Shown here: piece by piece, positions 6,214 through 12,851 of the stretch | Layout: the number at the start of each line of letters is the position of its first letter | Numbering within the stretch: the first letter of the stretch is position 1 | Assembly (NCBI GenBank): GCA_937121005.1 | Contig: CAKZKB010000553.1 | Coordinates: 1 to 17,835, forward strand | Length of the DNA: 17,835 bases | Direction of reading: 5' to 3' | Origin: an uncultured cyanobacterium | Lineage (GTDB): Bacteria; Cyanobacteriota; Cyanobacteriia; Cyanobacteriales; Geitlerinemataceae | Translations under genes and position numbers: made by a program | The notes under the pieces: generated by a model | What the model was told of the DNA's origin: nothing | Databases searched by the model: none | The model's input: the letters and a program-made list of their open reading frames with translations, nothing else

Positions 6214-6681
6214 ATGCCCATGCTGTCCAAACGCCACCTCGGTCTGGCCCTCATTGCCACTCTTCTCGTCGGTTGCAGCCGTGCCACTACTGCCGACTTC
6301 TCTGATGTCACCGCCGAAGTGCAAGTCTTTCGCAGCCCGAGTTGTGGCTGTTGCGGAAAGTGGGTCGAACACATGGAAGCCGCCGGGTTTACGGTTAGCG
6401 AAACCCTCACCGACGACCTGGATCCCATCAAGCAAGAACATGGGGTTTCTGAAGACTTGGCTTCGTGCCATACGGCGATCGCCGACGGATACGTTATCGA
6501 AGGTCACATTCCTGCGGCTGACGTGCAGCGTTTGTTGGCTGAAAAGCCCGACGTGACAGGCATTGCTGTCCCTGGAATGCCCATCGGATCGCCGGGAATG
6601 GAGATCGGCGACGAACGCGAACCCTACACGGTTTTTAGCTTCGACGAGTCGGGGGCCGAACCGTTTGCCGAACATCGTTAG
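6214..6681 (+). CDS. DUF411 domain lipoprotein, probable copper-binding protein
   Basis: The DUF411 family consists of small periplasmic proteins found with copper-resistance genes. From ATG 6214 the 155-residue protein has a lipoprotein signal (KRHLGLALIATLLVGC, lipid-anchored Cys 21). The family core follows: V-F-R-S-P-S-C-G-C-C-G-K-W (Cys 44, 46, 47), A-S-C-H-T-A, Y-V-I-E-G-H-I-P-A, and G-I-A-V-P-G-M-P-I-G-S-P-G-M-E, with Cys, His and Met suited to copper. An upstream ATG at 6181 would add 11 residues (MRSRSRSPSPQ), an unusually long arginine-rich leader for a lipoprotein, so 6214 or 6220 is preferred; none has a good ribosome binding site. It is followed after 9 bases by the multicopper oxidase, so the two are almost certainly co-transcribed. 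Confidence 0.88.
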   Translation: MPMLSKRHLGLALIATLLVGCSRATTADFSDVTAEVQVFRSPSCGCCGKWVEHMEAAGFTVSETLTDDLDPIKQEHGVSEDLASCHTAIADGYVIEGHIPAADVQRLLAEKPDVTGIAVPGMPIGSPGMEIGDEREPYTVFSFDESGAEPFAEHR

Positions 6682-6690
6682 AATTTTCAA

Positions 6691-8169
6691 ATGTCCGCTA
6701 TGTCTCTCTCTCGCCGTCATTTTCTCACCCTCAGTGCGGCTGCGGCTGGCAGTGTCGCCTTGGGGCGCTACCTCTGGCCCGCTTCTAGCGCGATCGAGCC
6801 TGTCGCCCGGCGCGTGTCCCGCGATGGTTTGCTCGATGTCACCTTCACCGCCGCGCGATCGCGTCTCAGTTTCGGTCGCCAGTCCCTCGCGGGGCTAACC
6901 TACAACGGCCGGGCTCCAGGTGAAGTCCTGGAACTCAAACCCGGCGACACTTTGCGCCTCACCCTCGATAACCAACTCGGAGAAGACACCAACCTCCACT
7001 ATCACGGCCTCCACATTCCGCCGACGGGACGCGCCGATGATGTTTTTCGCCACATTCATCCAGGGGAGTCCTATACTTACGAGTTCCAGATACCGGCCGA
7101 CCACCCGGCAACTTTAGCCTACTACCATCCTCACGTTCACGGTCGCGTCGCCAAGCAGGTGTTCGGAGGTTTGGGAGGGGCGATCGTCGTGCGCGGGGCT
7201 ATCGATGAGATCCCAGAAGTGCGATCGGCCCGAGAAGAAATTGTTTTCCTCAAGGACTTCGGCGGTGACTTCGAGCGATCGCCGCGCGGCCCGGAACACT
7301 TACAAGGTCGCCAGGGTGACATTCTCACCGTCAACGGTCGGTTGGGGGAACGCTGGACGCTACCGCAAAACGGCTTGTTGCGACTGCGGTTGCTGAATGC
7401 GTCGGCGGCCCGCTTTTTCCAGTTAAAAATTGAAGATCATCTCCTCTATCTTATCGGGACGGATGGCGGCGCGATCGAGCGGCCGGTAGAGATGGAGACG
7501 ATCGCCCTGGCCCCTGGCGAACGGGCGGACATTCTGGTGAAGGGCGATCGCGAACCGGGCACCTATCGGGTTTTGGATAGGAGTCCGCAAACGGGTCGCA
7601 TGGGACGGATGCACGGTATGGGACGGATGCACGGACGCGGACGCAACAACGAACCGACGGCGATCGCGACGATCGAGTATGGCGAACCTGTAACTCCTGT
7701 TGGCATTCCAGAGTCTTTAGGGACGATCGATCCTTTACCCGAACCCGAAACCGTCCATCGCATCGATCTCGGTCACGGTATGGCTCCGGGAGGCATGGTA
7801 TTTTTAATGAATGGAAAAGCCTTCGATGGCGATCGCGTTGACATTCGCGCTCCTCTTGGTGGCGTGGAAGATTGGGAAGTTGCCAATCGGGGCATGACTT
7901 CCCATCCGTTTCACATTCACACGAACCCATTTCAAATTGTCAGCCGCGACGGAGAAGCTGCACCGTTTCGAGTCTGGAAAGATACGGTTAACATCAATCC
8001 CGGCGAAGTGGTGCGCCTGCGAATGCGCTACGACGATTTTCCCGGTAAAACCGTTTATCACTGTCACGTTCTCGACCATGAAGATGCGGGAATGATGGGA
8101 ATTTTGGAGATTGAAGATCGAACTCGCGCGAACAAGCAACGATCGAGTTTTACCCACAAGCAAACATAG
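6691..8169 (+). CDS. Tat-exported multicopper oxidase (laccase/CueO-like)
   Basis: A 492-residue three-domain multicopper oxidase, oxidising a substrate (Cu(I) or a phenol) while reducing oxygen to water. The Tat signal S-R-R-H-F-L-T-L (7-14) leads an Ala-rich core, implying export of the folded enzyme. All four copper motifs are intact: H-Y-H-G-L-H (103-108), Y-H-P-H-V-H-G (145-151), H-P-F-H-I-H (405-410) and H-C-H-V-L-D-H-E-D-A-G-M (457-468), giving the type 1 ligands His 405, Cys 458, His 463 and probable axial Met 468. A Met/His/Arg tract (M-G-R-M-H-G-M-G-R-M-H-G, 304-315) recalls the Met-rich segment of CueO, which feeds Cu(I). With DUF411 directly upstream, copper detoxification is the favoured role. 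ATG 6700 is an alternative start. The last 20 bases overlap the convergent gene. Confidence 0.93.
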   Translation: MSAMSLSRRHFLTLSAAAAGSVALGRYLWPASSAIEPVARRVSRDGLLDVTFTAARSRLSFGRQSLAGLTYNGRAPGEVLELKPGDTLRLTLDNQLGEDTNLHYHGLHIPPTGRADDVFRHIHPGESYTYEFQIPADHPATLAYYHPHVHGRVAKQVFGGLGGAIVVRGAIDEIPEVRSAREEIVFLKDFGGDFERSPRGPEHLQGRQGDILTVNGRLGERWTLPQNGLLRLRLLNASAARFFQLKIEDHLLYLIGTDGGAIERPVEMETIALAPGERADILVKGDREPGTYRVLDRSPQTGRMGRMHGMGRMHGRGRNNEPTAIATIEYGEPVTPVGIPESLGTIDPLPEPETVHRIDLGHGMAPGGMVFLMNGKAFDGDRVDIRAPLGGVEDWEVANRGMTSHPFHIHTNPFQIVSRDGEAAPFRVWKDTVNINPGEVVRLRMRYDDFPGKTVYHCHVLDHEDAGMMGILEIEDRTRANKQRSSFTHKQT

Positions 8170-8461
8170 TTTTATCGGGAAGTTCCTGCTTTTGCCAATG
8201 TCTGATAATTCGTGCTGCGGCTCTTAGATATCTTCTGTTGTCTTCATCTTCTGGCATGGCTGCAATCAAAGTAACTTCTCCTGTAGCTTTAGATATTCTG
8301 AAGAAGCCTTGATTTTGTCCGACAATCTTCCATCTATTCTTGCGAGACTCCGGATCGGGTTCCCGAACATCGCAGGAAAATCGATAATCGGCATCGGTAT
8401 CCGTCTCAGCGATCTTCTCGATGTCGATACACATCCAGTCGAGGTGACGTTTGTTTTCCAT
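8150..8461 (-). CDS. Conserved-looking hypothetical protein, 103 residues
   Basis: I do not recognise a named family. From ATG 8461 the protein is soluble, acidic at first and basic later. It has a strand-rich middle (DYRFSCDV, RWKIVGQNQGFFRI, EVTLIAAM) and a helical end (NRRYLRAAARIIRHWQKQ) finishing in DKTMFACG. This composition looks like a real folded protein rather than a shadow frame, and nothing opposite it codes except the last six codons and stop of the oxidase, which it overlaps tail to tail by 20 bases. A TTG at 8497 would add 12 residues, but that stretch overlaps the ATTATAATGCAATT repeat. HIP1 octamers are absent here, as in the Mrr-like gene. Confidence 0.6.
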   Translation of the reverse strand: MENKRHLDWMCIDIEKIAETDTDADYRFSCDVREPDPESRKNRWKIVGQNQGFFRISKATGEVTLIAAMPEDEDNRRYLRAAARIIRHWQKQELPDKTMFACG

Positions 8462-8485
8462 AGACTTGGCTGTACGCTGCTCGAG

Positions 8486-8499
8486 ATTATAATGCAATT
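8486..8499 (+). repeat. Direct repeat ATTATAATGCAATT, right copy
   Basis: The exact 14-base match to 5974-5987. On the minus strand it contains TTGCATTATAAT, so here TATAAT could serve as the -10 box of the 103-residue gene starting at 8461. Confidence 0.6.
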
Positions 8500-8529
8500 T
8501 TCTCTCTTCAGTCTATAAGTATACCATCA

Positions 8530-8733
8530 CCGTACATCACTACCAACGGTTGGTCGCAAGCCGATCGCGACATTCCTAAACAATACTATCAATGGTGTAG
8601 CTTGTGGGCAAGCGACTGGCTGCGAGTTCTCAAACCTGGCGGATCGGCGATCGCGTTTGCGGGACGACGGTTTTCCCATCGCTGCATTACCGCCTACGAT
8701 CGTCCTCCTCTTTACATTTTCAAGAAACGTTAA
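8530..8733 (+). pseudogene. DNA methyltransferase remnant
   Basis: The plus frame reads PYITTNGWSQADRDIPKQYYQW, then WASDWLRVLKPGGSAIAFAGRRFSHRCITA, then YDRPPLYIFKKR and a stop at 8731-8733. L-R-V-L-K-P-G-G-S with following A-F-A-G-R-R is the characteristic stretch of N4/N6 site-specific DNA methyltransferases, and the upstream P-Y-x-T-T-N-x-W looks like what follows the catalytic (D/S)-P-P-Y motif. The SAM-binding and target-recognition parts are missing. After HRCITA the frame jumps straight to what looks like a C-terminal tail, implying an internal in-frame deletion. The 67 codons have no proper start. It could have been the modification partner of the Mrr-like nuclease gene on the other side of the copper module, but this is a guess. 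Confidence 0.6.
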
Positions 8734-8852
8734 CAAGTTATAAAATTCATCGGGAGTTCGATCGTATATAGTGTATGATAGCACTCTGAAGGGCAGTGTG
8801 CTGATATTCCATCGTCCCTCGGTCAGTTTACTTGTTGGTGAGGTCAGAAAAA

Positions 8853-9272
8853 ATGAACTACGCAGGCTTCTGGAGACGGCTTGTGGCTGTCTTTATGGAC
8901 GGTATAATTCTACGGATCGGTGGTTCGATAGTGGGTTACATCGTCGGTCTGGCCTTCGGTACAGCCGGGGGATCCGAACAAGGTGCTGCTATTGTCGCCG
9001 CTCTCATTTCTCTGATTGGAGGATGGCTTTACTATACTCTCATGGAGAGTTCGGCCAAACAGGCAACTCTAGGGAAAATGGCCATGGAAATTTACGTCAC
9101 TGACCTAAACGGAGACAGAATCAGTTTCGGTCGAGCAACGGGAAGGTACTTTGGTAAAATCCTCTCTAGCCTGATATTCTTTATTGGTTATATCATGGCC
9201 GCTTTTACGGAGAAAAAACAAGCCCTCCACGACAAACTAGCTGGTACGCTAGTTGTTCGTGGCAAACAGTAA
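8853..9272 (+). CDS. RDD family integral membrane protein
   Basis: A 139-residue compact RDD protein. It opens with Y-A-G-F-W-R-R-L-V-A-V-F-M-D-G-I-I-L (arginine then Asp in the first helix), then a Gly-rich second helix and L-Y-Y-T-L-M-E-S-S. The cytoplasmic Q-A-T-L-G-K-M-A-M-E-I-Y-V-T-D follows, then a third helix, and K-Q-A-L-H-D-K-L-A-G-T-L-V-V at the end. All RDD landmarks are present at the usual length. GAGG at 8840-8843, nine bases before ATG 8853, fixes the start; TTG 8832 is also in frame but unlikely. It stands alone between the methyltransferase remnant and a Uma2 gene. Substrate unknown. Confidence 0.88.
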   Translation: MNYAGFWRRLVAVFMDGIILRIGGSIVGYIVGLAFGTAGGSEQGAAIVAALISLIGGWLYYTLMESSAKQATLGKMAMEIYVTDLNGDRISFGRATGRYFGKILSSLIFFIGYIMAAFTEKKQALHDKLAGTLVVRGKQ

Positions 9273-9447
9273 GGATCGCCTCATCGTAATAGCGATCTCA
9301 GGAAATTAGCGATCGAGCTTCATCAATCGCCGATTCCAAAATTTCTAGTGTCACCCTTCTGAAATCGATCGCGATCGCTGATTTCATCCATAACTTCTCA
9401 TAATAACAGAGGTAAAAGAGTGACTACCTATGCTAATATAAACTGAA

Positions 9448-10059
9448 ATGACTCACTTACTTGTTAAAACGGAATCGATGCCGATCGCGATGGATCTATC
9501 CTCGGTAATGCCGCGATCGCAATTGGACGAAGCGCAGTTCCATGAGTTCTGTCGTGCCAATCCCGAATTACGAATCGAGCGATCGACAACTGGCGAAGTC
9601 ATTGTTATGTCTCCAACCTTTTCCGATACGGGAAATCGCAATTTTAAAATTGCTCAACAGCTTGGAAATTGGGCCGATCGCGACGGAACGGGAGAAGTTT
9701 TCGATTCGAGTACCGGATTTAGACTACCCAATGGCGCAATTCGATCGCCGGATGTGGCTTGGGTAAAACGCGATCGCTGGGAGGCACTAACTGATTCTGA
9801 CAAGGCTTCATTCGCGCCTATTTGTCCCGATTTTGTGGTAGAATTGCGCTCGCATAGCGATACGATCGCCGATTTACAAACCAAGATGCAAGAGTATGTC
9901 GAAAACGGGGTACAATTGGGTTTGCTGGTCGATCGTCACAGTCGCACGGTTTGGCTGTATCGTCCCGGACGAGAAGCGGAGAGTTTAGACAATCCCGATA
10001 CTGTATCTTGCGAGCCAGAACTTCCCGGTTTCGTACTAGAAATGAGGAGGATTTGGTAA
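9448..10059 (+). CDS. Uma2 family (DUF820) PD-(D/E)XK nuclease-fold protein
   Basis: The third Uma2 gene of the window, 203 residues. It has F-C-R-A-N-P-E-L-R-I-E-R with T-G-E-V-I-V-M-S-P (48-56), I-R-S-P-D-V-A-W-V (98-106) with Asp 102, C-P-D-F-V-V-E-L-R-S (126-135) with Glu 132, then T-K-M-Q-E-Y-V-E-N-G and L-G-L-L-V-D. It belongs to the subgroup with the N-P-E-L opening, distinct from the other two here. Starts at 9448, 9478 or 9490 are all possible because none has a clear ribosome binding site and the first 15 residues are not conserved-looking. HIP1 sites are frequent in it, so it seems resident rather than newly arrived. Confidence 0.87.
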   Translation: MTHLLVKTESMPIAMDLSSVMPRSQLDEAQFHEFCRANPELRIERSTTGEVIVMSPTFSDTGNRNFKIAQQLGNWADRDGTGEVFDSSTGFRLPNGAIRSPDVAWVKRDRWEALTDSDKASFAPICPDFVVELRSHSDTIADLQTKMQEYVENGVQLGLLVDRHSRTVWLYRPGREAESLDNPDTVSCEPELPGFVLEMRRIW

Positions 10060-10117
10060 CGCGATCGTTAAATATTTTAGAGAATGGCGTGGGACTTTAC
10101 AATTAAAGCGCCTCCTG

Positions 10118-10993
10118 TTACAGTAAAAATCCCGCGATCGCGCCCAGAAGTAACGCCATGCCAATCCACACATTTTGCCCGAATATGGCTCCGTAAGTGC
10201 TGCGGGGCAAATCGTCTTCTCGCAGGGTAATATACTGCCAAGCCCACATTATCAGCGCTCCCATCCAAGCGATCCAAAACCCGATATGCAGGTGCAAATT
10301 ATAGCCCAAACCGGCCAGCAAACACGCCGCACCGAGAAAGAAAATGCCTACGGCTTCTGGAGCGTAGTCACCGAAAAAAATAGCGCTAGAATTGATGCCG
10401 ATCCGCCGATCGTCCTCGCGATCGCTGAGGGCATAAACCGTATCGAAACCCAACGTCCACAACACCGTTGCCCCCCACAACCACCACACCGGAGAGTTGA
10501 GTTCTCCAGTCACAGCCGTCCAACTAATTAACACTGCAAATCCCCAGGCGATCGAAAGCACCAATTGCGGCACGGGAAAGACGCGCTTCGCTAAGGGATA
10601 GGCAACAATCACCGGAACGGCGGCAACGCATAAAGCAAAACTGAAAGGGTTAAGATAGGCCGCTAAAATCGCCGCGCAACCTAAAGCGACGATCGCCACG
10701 ATAATTCCCGTCGTCACCGACAAACGGCGAGAGGCCAAAGGACGATTTTGCGTTCGTTCCACCTGCGGATCGATATCGCGATCCCACAAATCGTTAACAA
10801 TGCAACCCGTCGCACTGGTGGCGAAGGTGCCCAAAACAATCACACCAATGAGGGGAACCGGAGGTAGACCCTCGGCGGCGATAAAGGCGGCCCACAGGGC
10901 CGGAACCATGAGAACGAACCGTCCGGCGGGTTTGTCCCAACGCAACAAACGGACGATCGCGTTCCAAGTGGGTTCGCTCGATTGCACTTCCAT
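10118..10993 (-). CDS. ubiA: 4-hydroxybenzoate polyprenyltransferase (plastoquinone pathway)
   Basis: This is a UbiA-superfamily membrane enzyme. In cyanobacteria the homologue attaches solanesyl diphosphate to 4-hydroxybenzoate, an early step of plastoquinone-9 synthesis. From ATG 10993 it is 291 residues, the normal length. Both Asp-rich motifs are complete: N-D-L-W-D-R-D-I-D (67-75) followed by R-T-x-N-R-P-L (80-86), and D-T-V-Y-A-L-S-D-R-E-D-D (184-195). About eight or nine hydrophobic helices surround them. The open frame runs 83 codons further upstream to 11242, but that part would overlap the divergent PEP-CTERM gene and lacks family sequence. It is transcribed away from the PEP-CTERM gene, with 166 bases between the starts. 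Confidence 0.95.
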   Translation of the reverse strand: MEVQSSEPTWNAIVRLLRWDKPAGRFVLMVPALWAAFIAAEGLPPVPLIGVIVLGTFATSATGCIVNDLWDRDIDPQVERTQNRPLASRRLSVTTGIIVAIVALGCAAILAAYLNPFSFALCVAAVPVIVAYPLAKRVFPVPQLVLSIAWGFAVLISWTAVTGELNSPVWWLWGATVLWTLGFDTVYALSDREDDRRIGINSSAIFFGDYAPEAVGIFFLGAACLLAGLGYNLHLHIGFWIAWMGALIMWAWQYITLREDDLPRSTYGAIFGQNVWIGMALLLGAIAGFLL

Positions 10994-11159
10994 AGCCAGG
11001 TTGAGTCTTGCGGAGAACAGATCTTTATCATTCTGACACGATCGCCCCCCGAAGTTCAAAGAGTGTATAAAGTTACCGTTTTTGGCAAGACACTGGTTCC
11101 ATCTCGGCCCTAGACTAAAAGTGTCACAGCACAGAACGAATTTGGGAGTTGGTACAATA

Positions 11160-11927
11160 ATGAACTTACAACGATCGCTATTCGCCCTTACCGCCACCGC
11201 CGTTGCCCTGGGCGCAGCCCCCGACGCGAGAGCCTTTTCCATTGGCGGCCACCTGAACGAAACCGAATTCCATAACTCGGGTCACGAAATTGCCCTATCG
11301 GCCGAAAGCCGTATTGGGTTGCCGGGGTATGGTGAATTCGAGCTCGACATTCACGGCATCAACGATAACGGTGGGTTCTATAACCTCGACCAAGATCAGT
11401 TCGATTGGGTCAGTGGTGAAGCTGTAGACTTTAGTTTGAACTTTAACAGTACGGCGCAACTGCTCACCTACACGGTTGGCGGTGTCGATCTGTTTGCCAA
11501 TACTGTCGAGAACGCATTTTCCGACTTGTTCGTCCGCACGGCTACTCGCAAAGCGGGCAGCAGCATGGTAGTGAATAATTTGAAAATCAAAGACGGATCG
11601 ACCGGTGGCGCATTTGTCGATATCGCTGAAACTGCTGAGTTTGCTTGTACTGTAGCTGAAGAGTGCGATAGTTTTTGGGAGTCGTCGCAATACTTACATA
11701 TCGACGATGTGGTCGGCGATTTTACCCTTACCGGACAGTCGATTATGAGTTGGTCGCCCGATAACGTTCCCACTCGCTCTCAACTGGCTTATCAGATTAA
11801 ATTGATTGCGGGAGAAGCTGAAGCCCCTACCCCAACCACCGCAGCCATTCCCGAACCCACTTCGGCCGCAGCGATCGCGGTTATCGGTGGTAGTTTGGCG
11901 TTGTGGAAACGTCGCCGCCAAGCGTAA
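11160..11927 (+). CDS. PEP-CTERM sorting domain protein (exported)
   Basis: A 255-residue exported protein with a Sec signal (MNLQRSLFALTATAVALGAAPDARA, cleavage after A-R-A near residue 25). The body is strand-rich, rich in Asn/Asp/Ser (FYNLDQDQFDWV, FSLNFNSTAQLLTYTVGG), with one Cys pair (ACTVAEEC). The end is I-P-E-P-T-S, a short hydrophobic helix and K-R-R-R: the PEP-CTERM tripartite signal, recognised by exosortase and replaced by another anchor at the envelope. The body resembles the choice-of-anchor domains that accompany PEP-CTERM, possibly type W, but I cannot confirm the type. GGGAG at 11144-11148 is 11 bases before the ATG. The frame open from 11082 is not used. Confidence 0.88.
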   Translation: MNLQRSLFALTATAVALGAAPDARAFSIGGHLNETEFHNSGHEIALSAESRIGLPGYGEFELDIHGINDNGGFYNLDQDQFDWVSGEAVDFSLNFNSTAQLLTYTVGGVDLFANTVENAFSDLFVRTATRKAGSSMVVNNLKIKDGSTGGAFVDIAETAEFACTVAEECDSFWESSQYLHIDDVVGDFTLTGQSIMSWSPDNVPTRSQLAYQIKLIAGEAEAPTPTTAAIPEPTSAAAIAVIGGSLALWKRRRQA

Positions 11928-11950
11928 TCTTCAAGTATCGATACTCCTAG

Positions 11951-11984
11951 AAAGGGGCGGACGAGCGATCGTTCGCTCCTTTTT
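11951..11984 (+). terminator. Terminator after the PEP-CTERM gene
   Basis: GAGCGA (11963-11968) pairs with TCGCTC (11973-11978) around TCGT, followed by CTTTTT. AAAGG at 11951-11955 can extend the pairing. The stem incorporates a GAGCGATCG HIP1-like core. Confidence 0.75.
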
Positions 11985-12117
11985 ACGATACATACATAAA
12001 GTTCCACAGTCGTCGTCGGGGAATGCAACGCTTGTTATCTTCTCCGGCTCTCAGTTTTGCAGCCAGTTGGTTTCCCATTTTTCTTTAAGTTGTGTGAATG
12101 CTTCGCCCCTACAAATA
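11985..12117. other. Short gene-free spacer between PEP-CTERM gene and hisIE
   Basis: No reading frame of interest. The stretch GAATGCTTCGCCCCTAC at 12096-12112 is, from memory, a fragment of a common cyanobacterial intergenic repeat. Confidence 0.35.
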
Positions 12118-12732
12118 CTACTTGATGCTACGCTGGTGCAAGACTTCGTAAACTTGGCGCAGATCGACCTTGTGATGGGCTAAAGCGACCAAAGTATGGT
12201 AGAGCAAATCGGCGGCTTCGTTAGCAATTTCTTCTCCGCGATCGTCCTTACACGCCATGACAACTTCGGCGGCTTCTTCGCCAATTTTCTTGAGGATTTT
12301 GTTATCTCCACCCGCAAACAGTTTGCAGGTATAAGACCCTTCTTGCGGGTTATCGCGGCGATCGCGTATGGTCTGATAAAGGTTAGACAGGGTATCGGCT
12401 GGCGGTGCGACCACGTTACCATTGTCTTGATGGAAGCAGCTTCGTTCTCCTTTATGGCAAGCAATATCGCCAACCTGTTCGACACTAAAGAGTAGCGCAT
12501 CGCTATCGCAATCGTAGCGCCAAGATTTCACTTTCTGGAAGTGGCCCGAAGTCGCCCCTTTATGCCAAAATTCTTGACGAGAACGACTCCAAAACCAGGT
12601 TTCTCCCGTGTCGATCGTCTTTTGCAAGGATTCTCGATTCATCCATGCCATCATCAACACTGTCCCGTCGAGGTAGTCTTGAATAATGGCAGGAACTAAG
12701 CCGCGATCGTTGTAGCGAATGGTCTCAATCAT
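12118..12732 (-). CDS. hisIE: Bifunctional phosphoribosyl-AMP cyclohydrolase / phosphoribosyl-ATP pyrophosphatase
   Basis: This cytosolic enzyme carries out steps two and three of histidine synthesis: PR-ATP to PR-AMP plus pyrophosphate (HisE), then ring opening to ProFAR (HisI). The 204-residue fusion has HisI first (about 1-110), with W-S-R-S-R-Q-E-F-W-H-K-G-A-T-S-G-H, the metal-binding C-D-S-D-A-L-L and C-H-K-G-E-R-S-C-F. HisE follows (about 114-200), with K-I-G-E-E-A-A-E-V-V-M-A and N-E-A-A-D-L-L-Y-H. The length is typical of bacterial HisIE. The start ATG at 12732 matches the usual M-I-x-x-I-R-Y/F-N opening. One base beyond it lies a heptamer array instead of a Shine-Dalgarno. Confidence 0.96.
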   Translation of the reverse strand: MIETIRYNDRGLVPAIIQDYLDGTVLMMAWMNRESLQKTIDTGETWFWSRSRQEFWHKGATSGHFQKVKSWRYDCDSDALLFSVEQVGDIACHKGERSCFHQDNGNVVAPPADTLSNLYQTIRDRRDNPQEGSYTCKLFAGGDNKILKKIGEEAAEVVMACKDDRGEEIANEAADLLYHTLVALAHHKVDLRQVYEVLHQRSIK

Positions 12733-12733
12733 T

Positions 12734-12830
12734 TTAGGTATTAGGTATTAGGTATTAGGTATTAGGGGTGAGGTATGAGGTACGAGGTCTGAGGTTTTAT
12801 TCTCCTTGTCCCCTTGTCCCCTTGTCCCCT
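12734..12830. repeat. Compound microsatellite: TTAGGTA, GAGGTAT and CCTTGTCC arrays
   Basis: Three different arrays lie back to back: TTAGGTA at 12734-12766 (4.7 copies, perfect), degenerate GAGGTAT-type heptamers at 12770-12797 (4 copies), and the octamer CCTTGTCC at 12804-12830 (3.4 copies). They fill nearly all of the 119-base spacer between the PE-rich lipoprotein stop and the hisIE start codon, so the hisIE leader or promoter must lie in repeat DNA. Confidence 0.9.
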
Positions 12831-12851
12831 AAAACTGGTCACTGATGATAT

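Noticed and set aside
8527..8784. Minus-strand frame of 85 codons over the methyltransferase remnant
   Set aside because: No protein-like pattern, whereas the plus frame shows the methyltransferase segment.
10994..11242. 83-codon upstream extension of ubiA
   Set aside because: It overlaps the divergent PEP-CTERM start, and the family N-terminus begins at ATG 10993.
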